A stretch of DNA of 64,000 nucleotides from Sphingobium indicum BiD32 (lineage in GTDB: Bacteria; Pseudomonadota; Alphaproteobacteria; Sphingomonadales; Sphingomonadaceae), in contig NZ_CAVK010000024.1 of assembly GCF_000382885.1 (NCBI RefSeq), positions 1-64,000 on the forward strand. Direction: 5' to 3'. The notes below the pieces were generated by a model. It saw only the letters and a list, made by a program, of their open reading frames with translations, was not told the DNA's origin and did not search any database. Every line of letters begins with the position of its first letter. Positions within the stretch are counted from its first letter, which is position 1. Shown here in pieces: positions 8,854 through 17,111 of the stretch. Made by a program: the position numbers and the translations under genes.

Positions 8854-8856
8854 CGA

Positions 8857-9756
8857 TCAGGCCGCCTTGGCCTGATCCACTATCCAGTCGCGAAACTGGC
8901 TGAGCGCCGGATGCTCCTGTGCGTCCACCGGGCGGGCGAGATAATAGGCCTGGTCGCTCGACAATGGCCGGGCGAACGGAATGACGAGGCTCCCCGACTC
9001 CAGTTCCGGCCGGATCAGGAAGCTGGGGATCAGCGCCACCCCTGCACCCGCCGCCGCGGCCTGCGCCAGCATCAGAAAATGTTCAAAAGCGGGAGCGGGC
9101 GGAAGCGTCCCTGCCTCCACCCCTGCCGCCGCGAACCAGCGTGACCAGGCGTCACGCCGCGAACTCTGGCTGAACAAGGGGGCCGCCAGCAGATCGGCGG
9201 GCTGCCGCAGCGGATGTGTGGCCAGCCAGCCGGGCGCGCAGACCGGCACGGCTTCTTCGCGAAATAGAAAATCCATCGTCGCGCCGGGCCATTCGTCGGG
9301 CGTGCCGAAATGGATGGCAGCGTCAAATTCCTCCTGCGCGAAATCGAACGGCTGTGATCGGGCGGCGAAATCGACCACAAGCTGGGGGTGCAACGCGCTC
9401 AGATGCGGCAGGCGCGGCGCGAGCCAGCGCATCCCGAAACTGGGCAGGGTCGCGATCCGCAGCGCCGTCGGCGATCGTCGCGTTGCCATGCGCGAGGTCG
9501 CTCGGCGAATGCGATCGAGCGCAGGCAGCAACTCATCGGCATAGGCTTGACCCGCATCATTGAGCCGCACCCGTCGCCCGACCCGGTCGAACAGCGGGGT
9601 TTGCAACCACGCCTCCAGTTGCGCGATCTGGCGGCTGACCGCGCTCTGGGTCAGCCCGATCGCCTCCCCCGCGCGAGAGAAACCGCCATGGCGCACCGCC
9701 GCCTCGAAACTGGTCAGCGCGGTCATGGACGGCAGCCATTTGCGATCCTCATCCAT
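8857..9756 (-). CDS. LysR-family transcriptional regulator, GcvA-like
   Basis: A 299-residue LysR regulator. The N-terminal winged helix-turn-helix reads ALTSFEAAVRHGGFSRAGEAIGLTQSAVSRQIAQLE. A substrate-binding domain fills the rest. The start region resembles GcvA-type members, which begin just before the LTSFEAA helix. It is divergent from the DUF1338/aldehyde dehydrogenase pair across 86 bases, the usual arrangement for a LysR activator and its targets. It ends convergent with the SPOR gene, 3 bases away. The effector is unknown; a lysine- or arginine-derived metabolite would fit the target genes but is inference. Confidence 0.9.
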   Translation of the reverse strand: MDEDRKWLPSMTALTSFEAAVRHGGFSRAGEAIGLTQSAVSRQIAQLEAWLQTPLFDRVGRRVRLNDAGQAYADELLPALDRIRRATSRMATRRSPTALRIATLPSFGMRWLAPRLPHLSALHPQLVVDFAARSQPFDFAQEEFDAAIHFGTPDEWPGATMDFLFREEAVPVCAPGWLATHPLRQPADLLAAPLFSQSSRRDAWSRWFAAAGVEAGTLPPAPAFEHFLMLAQAAAAGAGVALIPSFLIRPELESGSLVIPFARPLSSDQAYYLARPVDAQEHPALSQFRDWIVDQAKAA

Positions 9757-9842
9757 TCCATTCTCGCATCAATAGATGACAGCTCGCCATTTTGAAGGCG
9801 CAGCATAAGATGAGATAACGGCGCTGTCACCAGGAGCCACCT
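9757..9842. promoter_or_regulatory. Probable LysR operator/promoter region
   Basis: 86 bases between the divergent LysR gene and the DUF1338 gene. LysR regulators usually bind such intervals, so control of both genes from here is expected. I cannot single out one T-N11-A site with confidence. AGGAG stands 6 bases before the DUF1338 ATG. Confidence 0.4.
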
Positions 9843-10859
9843 ATGTCGAATGAGAATGATGGTCATGTCGTTGCGCTGACACTGGCTACGCTGGGGGAAG
9901 CGGCAGGACGCCGCACGCTGGACGCACTCGCGATTGACCCTGTTCTGTTGGCAGAGCGTGGCACCACGGTGTCGCGCGCGGCCTTTGCGATGGCGATGAA
10001 CGTCGCCCTGTTCGATGACCTGCTGAAGCGGGTAGCGACCGGTGCGGCCTATGTTGCCGACAAGGGCGCACGAGGCGATCGGGTAATGTTCGACCATGGC
10101 GCTTTGCGGGCCATCCGCTTGCCGGATGGGCCGACCGGCGCATTGCCCGGCGGGCAGGACGCCTTCACCCGCATCCTGCTGCCACTGGGCTACGCAATGG
10201 CGGCTATCTATCCGCTCGACCGGCTGCGCATGACCGGGCGCGCCTATGCCCATGTCGACAGGCCGGACGTGATCCCGCAATTCTTCCTGTCCGAACTGCA
10301 TGTCGACCGGTTCGATGCTGAATTTGGTGCGGTCGCCGCGCGAATATTCGGCACATCGCGCGACCCGCTGGGTGACGCAGAACAAGCGGTGCTGGCGCAC
10401 TATGGCGCGGGCGAGGCAGTGACGCTGGACGCCGCTGTCGCGGCATTGCCGGGGATTGTCGCCGCCTTCGACCGGCAGCATGAGATGCCAAGCTTTGCCG
10501 ATTATCAATTGCTGCTGTCCCGATCCAACGAGGCCGCCTGGATCGCGACCGAGGGTAATGCCTTCAACCATGCGACCGACCGGGTGGCCGATGTCGCCGC
10601 GCTGGCGGAGCGACTGAGGGCGGACGGCCAGCCGATCAAGGAGCGGCTGGAGATTTCCGCGACCGGCCGCGTGCGCCAGACCGCTTTCCGCGCCGATAGT
10701 GTGGAGCGACTGTTCGGCGATGGCGAATTGCGCGACGTGCCCGGCTCCTTCTACGAATTTATCAGCCGGGACATCGATCCGGCGACGGGCAGGCTGGACC
10801 TGGCGTTCGACACCGGCAACGCGACCGGCATTTTCGCCATGACAAGCGCGGGAGCATGA
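9843..10859 (+). CDS. DUF1338 family protein, HglS/YdcJ-like 2-oxoadipate dioxygenase/decarboxylase
   Basis: A 338-residue protein of the DUF1338 family. Its studied member HglS is an Fe(II) enzyme turning 2-oxoadipate into 2-hydroxyglutarate in lysine catabolism. The metal ligands expected in that family seem present: H85 (FDHGALR), H243 (FNHATDR) and E305 (FYEFISRD). AGGAG lies 6 bases before the ATG. Its stop codon overlaps the start of an aldehyde dehydrogenase (ATGA), so the two are translationally coupled. Together they could act on a lysine- or arginine-derived semialdehyde and keto acid. Family assignment is firm; the substrate is inferred from the family. Confidence 0.8.
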   Translation: MSNENDGHVVALTLATLGEAAGRRTLDALAIDPVLLAERGTTVSRAAFAMAMNVALFDDLLKRVATGAAYVADKGARGDRVMFDHGALRAIRLPDGPTGALPGGQDAFTRILLPLGYAMAAIYPLDRLRMTGRAYAHVDRPDVIPQFFLSELHVDRFDAEFGAVAARIFGTSRDPLGDAEQAVLAHYGAGEAVTLDAAVAALPGIVAAFDRQHEMPSFADYQLLLSRSNEAAWIATEGNAFNHATDRVADVAALAERLRADGQPIKERLEISATGRVRQTAFRADSVERLFGDGELRDVPGSFYEFISRDIDPATGRLDLAFDTGNATGIFAMTSAGA

Positions 10860-12262
10860 ACATGGTGTTGCAATCCTTCGATCCTGCCTCGCGCGAACTA
10901 GTCTGGGAAGGACCGGTCGCTGATGCCACCGCGTGCAACCGGGCGATTGCCGCGGCGCGCGCCGCCCTGCCCGGCTGGCGGGCGCTGGCGGTGGAGGATC
11001 GGGTCGCGATCGCGCGGCGCTATGCGCTGGTGCTGGGCGAACGACGAGCGGCGCTGTCCGAGCTTATTTCGCGCGAGACGGGCAAATTGCTCTGGGAAAG
11101 CGACGCCGAAATCGGGTCGATGATCGCCAAGGTCGATGTGTCGATCGCCGCCCATGCCGAACGTACCGGGGAACGGGCCACCGCCATGAATTTTGGCCGG
11201 GCGGTGCTGCGCCATCGCGGCCATGGCGTGATGGCGGTGCTGGGTCCGTATAATTTCCCCGGCCATTTGCCCAACGGCCATATCGTCCCGGCCCTGATCG
11301 CGGGCAATGCGGTGGTGTTCAAGCCGTCGGAGATTGCGCCTGCCACTGGCGCGGCGATGGCCGATGCATGGGCGGCGGCGGGATTGCCCGACGGCTTGCT
11401 GGGCGTCGTGCAGGGTGGCCGGGCAACCGGCGAAGCACTGGTCGCGGGCAATGTTGACGGGCTGTTATTTACCGGCTCGGCCGGCGCTGGCGCGGCCTTG
11501 CGGCGCGCGCTGGTGGACCGGCCTCATGTCATCATGGCGCTGGAACTGGGCGGCAATAATCCGCTGATCGCCTGGGACAGCCCGGATCAAGCCGCATCGA
11601 TCATCATCAATTCCGCCTTCATCACCACCGGCCAGCGCTGTTCCTGCGCGCGGCGGCTGATCGTGCCAATGGGTGCAGTGGGCGACCAGATCGTCGAGGC
11701 CGTCGAGGCGCTGGCGGCGCGGCTGCCGATCGCAGCGTGGAACGAGTCGGGAGACGCCTTCATGGGACCGCTGGTGTCGGATCAGGCCGCCGCGACCGCG
11801 CATCGCGCTGTCAGCGATCTGATCGCGCGCGGGGCGCGGGTGATCCGGCCCTTCAGGGGCCTTGAAGGCCGCAGCGCCGCCTTCGTCACCCCCGGCCTCA
11901 TTGACATGACCGGCATCGACAGCCCCGATGCGGAAATTTTCGCTCCCTTGCTGTCGGTGATCCGGGTGCCGGATTTCGATGCCGCGATTCACGCCGCCAA
12001 CGCCACCGCCTTTGGCCTGTCCGCCGGGCTGATCTCGCAGGACGCAGCACAGTGGGACCAGATGGTGGAGGAAAGCCGCGCAGGCGTAGTCAACCGCAAC
12101 CGGCCAACCACTGGCGCGGCGGGCAACATGCCCTTTGGCGGCCTTGGCGCATCAGGGAATCACCGGCCTAGCGCCTATTACGCCGCCGATTATTGCGCCT
12201 ATCCGATCGCCAGTTTCGAGGCGGACGCTGTGCAGGCCGTCCCGGTCAACGGGCTGGGCTGA
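10856..12262 (+). CDS. AstD-like aldehyde dehydrogenase (succinylglutamate-semialdehyde dehydrogenase type), copy 1
   Basis: A 468-residue NAD(P)-dependent aldehyde dehydrogenase. The general base is E230 (LELGGNNP) and the nucleophile C262 (GQRCSC). The GHGVMAVLGPYNFPGHLPNGHI and SGNHRPSAYYAADYCAYP segments are typical of AstD, the enzyme oxidising N-succinylglutamate semialdehyde in arginine catabolism. It overlaps the DUF1338 gene by ATGA; an ATG two codons later (10862) has better spacing from GGGAG. No astA, astB or astE is near. The DUF1338 partner suggests that 2-aminoadipate semialdehyde from lysine could be the real substrate, but this is inference. Confidence 0.85.
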   Translation: MNMVLQSFDPASRELVWEGPVADATACNRAIAAARAALPGWRALAVEDRVAIARRYALVLGERRAALSELISRETGKLLWESDAEIGSMIAKVDVSIAAHAERTGERATAMNFGRAVLRHRGHGVMAVLGPYNFPGHLPNGHIVPALIAGNAVVFKPSEIAPATGAAMADAWAAAGLPDGLLGVVQGGRATGEALVAGNVDGLLFTGSAGAGAALRRALVDRPHVIMALELGGNNPLIAWDSPDQAASIIINSAFITTGQRCSCARRLIVPMGAVGDQIVEAVEALAARLPIAAWNESGDAFMGPLVSDQAAATAHRAVSDLIARGARVIRPFRGLEGRSAAFVTPGLIDMTGIDSPDAEIFAPLLSVIRVPDFDAAIHAANATAFGLSAGLISQDAAQWDQMVEESRAGVVNRNRPTTGAAGNMPFGGLGASGNHRPSAYYAADYCAYPIASFEADAVQAVPVNGLG

Positions 12263-12269
12263 AGCGCCG

Positions 12270-12425
12270 TCATAACCCTAACCGCGCCCAGAAGTCATCC
12301 GGCGCGATCAGGGCGCTGTCGTCACGCGACCGGTCATGCCGCGACCAGCTGCTATGGGGAATGGTCACGCGCGGCACCGTTTCCGTGGGGCGCGACTGGC
12401 GGGGACGGGCGGTTTTACTGGTCAT
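12270..12425 (-). CDS. Small conserved-looking protein of 51 residues
   Basis: A short minus-strand frame from ATG 12425 to TGA 12270 with an excellent ribosome site (AAGGAG, 6 bases upstream). The protein is Arg/Ser/Pro-rich. It starts MTSKTARPRQSRPTE, has the central segment PHSSWSRHDRSRDD and ends in the hydrophobic patch DDFWARLGL. No signal peptide or membrane segment is visible. It lies 7 bases beyond the convergent aldehyde dehydrogenase. The strong ribosome site and structured C-terminus argue that it is real, but I recognise no function. The 203 bases upstream of it (12426-12628) hold no other feature I can support. Confidence 0.6.
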   Translation of the reverse strand: MTSKTARPRQSRPTETVPRVTIPHSSWSRHDRSRDDSALIAPDDFWARLGL

Positions 12426-12628
12426 CGTTTTCTCCTTGCATCAAGGGAACACGAAACCGGGCGTTGACGCTTTGGCACCGTGCGCTTTAGCCGTTGGTGA
12501 CGCGGAGCAAGCTGATCCTTCAAAAGCCGCGAAGCATGATGCTTGCCATTTTATCTAGCGATTGAGTTGGGAATGTCGAAATAGCTTTGCTTGGGGGATA
12601 TAGGGCGCTGGCTTTGGCCTTCGCCCGA

Positions 12629-13009
12629 TCAACCGAAGCGATGCAGGGCGCAGAGCTTGTTGCCATAGGGATCGCGCAGATAGGCAAGATAAAGTTTGCC
12701 AAAGCTCGCTTCGCGGATGCCCGGCGGATCTTCGCAGGGCGTGCCGCCTGCCGCGACACCCGCGGCGTGCCAGGCGTCGGTCTGTTCGGGCGAGGCCATA
12801 GTAAAGCCAATCGTTCCGCCATTGGCGCAACTGGCCGACTGGCCATCAATCGGCCTGGTCACCATGAATAGCGCGCCATCGTGCATGTATATCAGGCGCC
12901 CCCGATCATCGGTGAAGGATGGTTTGCCACCGATCGCCTGAAACAGCGCGTCGTAAAACACCTTGGCGCGATCAATATCGTCGGCACCGACCATGACGTG
13001 GCTGAACAT
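12629..13009 (-). CDS. VOC-family (glyoxalase/bleomycin-resistance fold) protein
   Basis: A 126-residue single-domain vicinal-oxygen-chelate protein. It has the usual beta-alpha-beta-beta-beta halves: FSHVMVGADDIDRAKVFYDAL at the start, and LYLAYLRDPYGNKLCALHR at the end. Members bind a metal and act as glyoxalases, dioxygenases or binding proteins; the substrate is not predictable. The ATG at 13009 has AAAGG about 7 bases upstream and places the first strand at the N-terminus as in the family. An in-frame start at 13108 would add 33 residues of non-homologous sequence. It is a single gene, not obviously part of an operon. Confidence 0.85.
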   Translation of the reverse strand: MFSHVMVGADDIDRAKVFYDALFQAIGGKPSFTDDRGRLIYMHDGALFMVTRPIDGQSASCANGGTIGFTMASPEQTDAWHAAGVAAGGTPCEDPPGIREASFGKLYLAYLRDPYGNKLCALHRFG

Positions 13010-13372
13010 GAAAATACCTTTGGGTGAGATCAGCGATGAGCCGACTATCGCCATGCGCCGGACACACGGAAAGAGCCAGTCACGCCAGCCCGGCCCGCAC
13101 CACTCCAATATCCTGGAGTCAGAAGATCGTGCTGTAGAGGAACCAGCCGACGATCAGCAGGCTCGACACGATGCAGATACGATCACCAAAGACGTCAATA
13201 CGAGACATCGAGAACATCCTTCCACCAAGGGCGATCTTCGTCGCCTCGAAGGAAAGATTACATCAGTTTTTACCGTGCGGAAACAGCAAAATTGCGATGA
13301 AGCCGCTCATGACCGCGATGGACCGCATTTCGCGGCTGTTGAACGGCTGTTTCAGTCACCCCTTTGCCGGGA
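13010..13372. other. Gene-poor interval of 363 bases
   Basis: Between the VOC gene and the DUF2093 gene only the 29-residue candidate at 13119-13208 stands out. Open frames of about 90-140 codons cross the interval, but they lack convincing ribosome sites and are rich in Arg, Ser and His as expected for chance frames. No hairpin with a T-run and no tRNA-like sequence were seen. Confidence 0.5.
13119..13208 (-). CDS. Candidate 29-residue single-span membrane peptide
   Basis: A minus-strand mini-frame from ATG 13208 to TGA 13119. AAGGA lies about 8 bases before the ATG. The peptide starts MSRIDVFGDR and then has the hydrophobic run ICIVSSLLIVGWFLYSTIF up to its end, enough for one transmembrane helix with a short charged N-terminus. 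That layout is common for small membrane peptides that tune larger membrane complexes. It sits alone in a gene-poor interval. Function is unknown, and chance cannot be excluded at this length. Confidence 0.4.
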   Translation of the reverse strand: MSRIDVFGDRICIVSSLLIVGWFLYSTIF

Positions 13373-13585
13373 TTAGCGAAATGCCGGGCCACGATGGCGA
13401 AGGAAAGAATCGGTTGCCTCCTGTGGCCCGCGATAGGCTTCCTGAAATTCGGCGCTCCAATATTTGAGGTCGTCCAGATCGATTCGCGCGCCGGACACGG
13501 CGCACAGGACAAACTGCCCCGGCCGCACGACATCGAAATGCGGCGTGTCATAATGCAGTACCGCCAGCCCCTGAATATCCGCCAT
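13373..13585 (-). CDS. DUF2093 domain-containing protein
   Basis: A 70-residue protein matching the small alphaproteobacterial DUF2093 family. The diagnostic stretches are LHYDTPHFDVVRPGQFVLCAV, SGARIDLDDLKYWS and EFQEAY. The family has no known function. The ATG at 13585 shares one base with the TGA of the upstream nitronate monooxygenase-like gene (TGATG), so translation is probably coupled. An in-frame TTG one codon earlier is unlikely. The tight coupling suggests a shared pathway or an accessory role. Confidence 0.8.
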   Translation of the reverse strand: MADIQGLAVLHYDTPHFDVVRPGQFVLCAVSGARIDLDDLKYWSAEFQEAYRGPQEATDSFLRHRGPAFR

Positions 13586-14994
13586 CAATCGCCCGTCAGT
13601 ATCCGGTCGACCAGTTGCTTGACGGTCGGGACGAAGCCATTGGAGTAGAAGGGGTCCTGCTTGAATTTGTAGGCGCCATGGCCTGCAAACACCAGATTAT
13701 CGTCCAGGTCACCGCCATGGACGGCTTCCTGCAATGCCTTCTGGATGCAGAAGCTGCGCGGATCGGCCAAACGGCCGGTCGAGTTGGTTTCGCTATCCAT
13801 CCAGCTGGAGAAAGCGCATTGGCTCAGGCAGCCCATGCAGTCGGTCTGATCCTTGCGGATGACCGCGCGTTCCTCGTCACCAACGAACACCAGCGTATTG
13901 TCAGGCGTCTTGAGCGCCGAAGTGAAGCCCTGCCCAAACCATTCGCGGGCGCGGTTAAGGTCGCCCAGCGTCACCCAGAAATGCTTGCCCTTCACGCCCA
14001 CGTCGAGCTGATGGGTATGGTCGCCCGCCTGTTCGGTGCTGAACGCGATTTGCCGTTCCGAGCGCGCTTCCAGGCTCCGCAGGAACGGGTTACGGACCGC
14101 CGAGCTGTAGAAACCGGTGGGCGAAAAACGGTGGAGCAGAATGTCGCCGGGGTTGAGCTGGGTCAGCAACTCCTTCCACGCCTGCGGGATCGGGCTTTCC
14201 TGCGTCAGCAGTGGACGGGTGCCGAACTGGAAAGCGATGGCCCCCAGTTCGGGATTGTCGATCCAGTCGTTCCAGTCCTTGAGCGCCCAGACACCGCCAG
14301 CCATGACGATCGGCACATCATCCGAAATGCCGCCTTCGCGCATGGTCGCGCGCAGGTCGCGAACGCGGGGGTAAGGATCTTGTGGCATTTTGGGGTCTTC
14401 GGCGTTGGACAGGCCGTTATGGCCGCCCGCCAGCCAGGGATCTTCATAGACCACCGCCGCCAGCCATTCCGCCGCCTTGGAATAGGCCCGCTTCCATAGC
14501 GCGCGAAAGGCGCGGCCGGAGGATACGATGGGCAGATAGCTGACATTGTAGGACGCCGCAATCTCGGACAGCTTATAGGGCATACCCGCGCCACAGGTGA
14601 CGCCAGCGACCATGCCTTTGGTCCTTTCAAGGACGCCGTGAAGCACGCGCTGTGCGCCGCCCATTTCCCACAGGACGTTGATGTTGATGGCGCCCTTGCC
14701 CCCGGCAATTTCATAGGCGCGCTTCACCTGTTCGACCGCGCCGTCAATGGCGTAGGCGACCAGTTCTTCATGGCGGTCGCGGCGGGTGCGGCCGTGATAG
14801 ATTTGGGGGATGACATTGCCGAAACTGTCATAGCTGTCGGCATTGACTGCCGACACCGTACCAATGCCACCAGCCGCCGCCCAGGCGCCCGAACTGGCAT
14901 GGTTGGACACCGCAACGCCCTTGCCGCCCTCGACCAGCGGCCAGACTTCACGGCCACCATAGACGATAGGCTTCAACCCCTTGAACAACGACAT
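13585..14994 (-). CDS. NAD(P)H-dependent flavin oxidoreductase, nitronate monooxygenase/PfaD-like
   Basis: A 469-residue TIM-barrel FMN enzyme of the nitronate monooxygenase superfamily. Segments supporting this are ASSGAWAAAGGIGTVSAVNAD, VTCGAGMPYKLSEIA, IVMAGGVWAL and IAFQFGTRPLLT. At 469 residues it is longer than typical nitronate monooxygenases (about 350). The extra C-terminal part carries a Cys cluster, DCMGCLSQCAF, which could hold a metal or iron-sulfur centre. The stop overlaps the DUF2093 start by one base. The reaction is uncertain; nitronate oxidation is a family default, not proven for this long form. Confidence 0.8.
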   Translation of the reverse strand: MSLFKGLKPIVYGGREVWPLVEGGKGVAVSNHASSGAWAAAGGIGTVSAVNADSYDSFGNVIPQIYHGRTRRDRHEELVAYAIDGAVEQVKRAYEIAGGKGAININVLWEMGGAQRVLHGVLERTKGMVAGVTCGAGMPYKLSEIAASYNVSYLPIVSSGRAFRALWKRAYSKAAEWLAAVVYEDPWLAGGHNGLSNAEDPKMPQDPYPRVRDLRATMREGGISDDVPIVMAGGVWALKDWNDWIDNPELGAIAFQFGTRPLLTQESPIPQAWKELLTQLNPGDILLHRFSPTGFYSSAVRNPFLRSLEARSERQIAFSTEQAGDHTHQLDVGVKGKHFWVTLGDLNRAREWFGQGFTSALKTPDNTLVFVGDEERAVIRKDQTDCMGCLSQCAFSSWMDSETNSTGRLADPRSFCIQKALQEAVHGGDLDDNLVFAGHGAYKFKQDPFYSNGFVPTVKQLVDRILTGD

Positions 14995-15081
14995 CTCCCG
15001 CGAAAAAGCGACACCGGACCCGACCGGGCAAAGGCCACTCTTATAGCAGCCTTTGCAGTGATTGACGAATTTCCGCGCGCC

Positions 15082-16212
15082 TTAGCGCAAAATGTCGGGG
15101 CTGGCCAGTGCCTCCCCGTACAGCTTGGCATAAGCGTCGACCATCACCTGTTCGGCATAGTCGCGGACGGCGCGGTGGCGATTGGCGGCCCCCAACCGGG
15201 CGCGCAGGTCCGGGTCGGCGGCGAGTATGCCGAGCGCGGCTGCAAGGCCCGCTTCATCGGACATGACGAAGGCGCGATTCTCCGGCGCGACCATATTGAT
15301 GACGTCGCCCACATCCATCGATGCGACCGGAACGCCCGCCGCCATCGCCTCGACCAGCGAGATCGGGAACTGTTCGCTGTCGGACGAAAGCGCGAAAATG
15401 TCGAACAGGCCGACGAAGCGCCAGGGCCGGTCCATGAAGCCCGCCATATGGAGATCGTCGAGGCCATGGGCGGCAGCTTCCGCCAGGATGGCATCGCGTT
15501 CCGGCCCCTCCCCTACCACCACCAATTGCAACCGGCCACGGTGCGCCGCGACGGCGCGGACCAGGCGTGGGATATTCTTGACCGGGCGCAATCCCGCCAG
15601 CGTGCCGACCAGCAGCTTGCCGGGCGACCGGCGCAGACCGGGAATGGCGTCGGACGCAGGCGGGTCGGCATAACGGGCGGTGTCGATGCCGTTGCGGATC
15701 AGATGGACCTTGGCAGCGGGCTGTTTCCAGACCTGCAGGGCGATGCTCTCCAGCCGGACCGAGGGGACGACCAGCGCGCTGGCGCGGCCAAGGGCCAGGC
15801 GGCGGTAGATGTTGCGCTGGGGCTTGAGACCAGTGGCTTCATCGGCATTGAAACCATCTTCATGATGGATGAGCGGAGGCATGGCCGACACTGAGCTGGA
15901 CAATCTGTGCGCCATCGCGGCGTCCATCGCGCCCCAATTGTAGGTAAGAATTAAATCATGTTTTTTCAAAAAGTTAGCTATGTCGCGAAATCGCCCTACC
16001 CCCGGCCTTCCGGCGAATGGCGGGGACGCGGGAAAGTCCACCCTGACCGCCGGGTCGATCGCAGTGCGGGCGCCCAGCGCGTCCCGATCCGCGCTGACAA
16101 TGCTATGCCGCGCCTTGTCACCCCATATGTTCATCAGGCGGATGGCGCGCGCTTCCTTCCCGCCCAGGGTGAAGCTGCCATGGACGTGGAGGATGTGTGG
16201 CGGTTCAGCCAT
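15082..16212 (-). CDS. Glycosyltransferase, GT4 family
   Basis: A 376-residue GT-B fold retaining glycosyltransferase. The N-terminus HVHGSFTLGGKEARAI has the Gly-rich acceptor loop. The C-terminal nucleotide-sugar domain has GTLAGLRPVKNIPRLV and SSDSEQFPISLVEAMAAGVPV, the usual E-x7-E region. The acceptor and sugar are unknown; cell-envelope or exopolysaccharide synthesis is the usual role. Its ATG lies inside the end of the preceding alpha/beta hydrolase gene (8-base overlap), so they form a coupled pair. No other polysaccharide genes are adjacent. Confidence 0.9.
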   Translation of the reverse strand: MAEPPHILHVHGSFTLGGKEARAIRLMNIWGDKARHSIVSADRDALGARTAIDPAVRVDFPASPPFAGRPGVGRFRDIANFLKKHDLILTYNWGAMDAAMAHRLSSSVSAMPPLIHHEDGFNADEATGLKPQRNIYRRLALGRASALVVPSVRLESIALQVWKQPAAKVHLIRNGIDTARYADPPASDAIPGLRRSPGKLLVGTLAGLRPVKNIPRLVRAVAAHRGRLQLVVVGEGPERDAILAEAAAHGLDDLHMAGFMDRPWRFVGLFDIFALSSDSEQFPISLVEAMAAGVPVASMDVGDVINMVAPENRAFVMSDEAGLAAALGILAADPDLRARLGAANRHRAVRDYAEQVMVDAYAKLYGEALASPDILR

Positions 16213-17074
16213 GCAGGACGCGGGTCAGCAACCGGTCGATCGCGACGATGCTTTCCGGCTCGTCCAGCGCGGGGGCATGGCCCACACCGGGCACGGTTAC
16301 CAGTTCCGCCTTTGCACCGATGTCGGCCACCATGTGCTGCGCCGTCTGTGCGCTCAGCAGGTCGGATCGTTCGCCGCGCAGCAGCAGGGTGGGAATATCG
16401 CGGAACGCAGCCATGACCGGCCACATATCGACGCCCGCTTCGCTCCCCATGGCGCGGATCGGTTCGGCGATGCGCATGTCATAGTCCAGCACGATCCGGC
16501 CCGCGCTGTTCAGGCGATAGAGGCGCTTGGCCATGGCCAGCCATTGTTCGAGATCATAGGCGGGATAGACGTCACGATTGGCCTCCTCCAGCGCGCGGGC
16601 GGCGTGAACCCAGCTGGGGTGCGACTGATTGACGCCGACATAGCTGCGGATGCGCGCCAGCCCCGCTTCGTCCAGCACCGGGCCGACATCGTTAAGCAGC
16701 GCGCCCGCCAGCCATTCTCGATGGGTCGCCGCGACCAGCATGGTGATGACCCCGCCCAGCGATGTGCCCACCGCGACGAAACGGGTGATGGCAAGATCGG
16801 CCAGTAACCGACTGATATCCTGCAAATAGGTAAGCGGCACATAGGTCATCGGGTCTTTGGCCTGCGCACTTTCGGCGCGGCCCCGCATGTCCGGGCAGAT
16901 CAGCCGCCACTCGCCCGCCAGCCGCGCGGCCATCGGCTCGAAATCGCGGGCGTTGCGGGTCAGGCCCGGCAGGCACAGCAAGGGCGGACGGCCATCATGC
17001 CCGCCGGCATAATCCCTATAATGCAGCCGCAGCCCATCGGGGGACCACCAATATCCGTCGCTATAGTCGACCAA
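16205..17074 (-). CDS. Alpha/beta-hydrolase fold protein
   Basis: A 289-residue hydrolase. The nucleophile elbow is GTSLGG, the oxyanion segment LCLPGLTRNARDF, and the catalytic His is in PGVGHAPALDEPE. The likely acid is the Asp of RGERSDLLS. I chose TTG 17074 because GAAGGA lies 6 bases upstream and the protein then begins at VDYSDGYWWSPDGLRLHYRDY as in related enzymes; a frame opening at 17137 would add 21 residues and run into the divergent selO gene. It is coupled to the downstream glycosyltransferase by overlap. The substrate is not predictable. Confidence 0.85.
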   Translation of the reverse strand: MVDYSDGYWWSPDGLRLHYRDYAGGHDGRPPLLCLPGLTRNARDFEPMAARLAGEWRLICPDMRGRAESAQAKDPMTYVPLTYLQDISRLLADLAITRFVAVGTSLGGVITMLVAATHREWLAGALLNDVGPVLDEAGLARIRSYVGVNQSHPSWVHAARALEEANRDVYPAYDLEQWLAMAKRLYRLNSAGRIVLDYDMRIAEPIRAMGSEAGVDMWPVMAAFRDIPTLLLRGERSDLLSAQTAQHMVADIGAKAELVTVPGVGHAPALDEPESIVAIDRLLTRVLHG

Positions 17075-17111
17075 GCTTGATCCTTCGGGTGTCGCTCCCC
17101 CATATCGCCAT

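Noticed and set aside
12446-12465. GGAAC followed by CGTT, resembling a general-stress ECF promoter
   Set aside because: The spacer is only 11 bases instead of 16-17, and it points away from any gene start.
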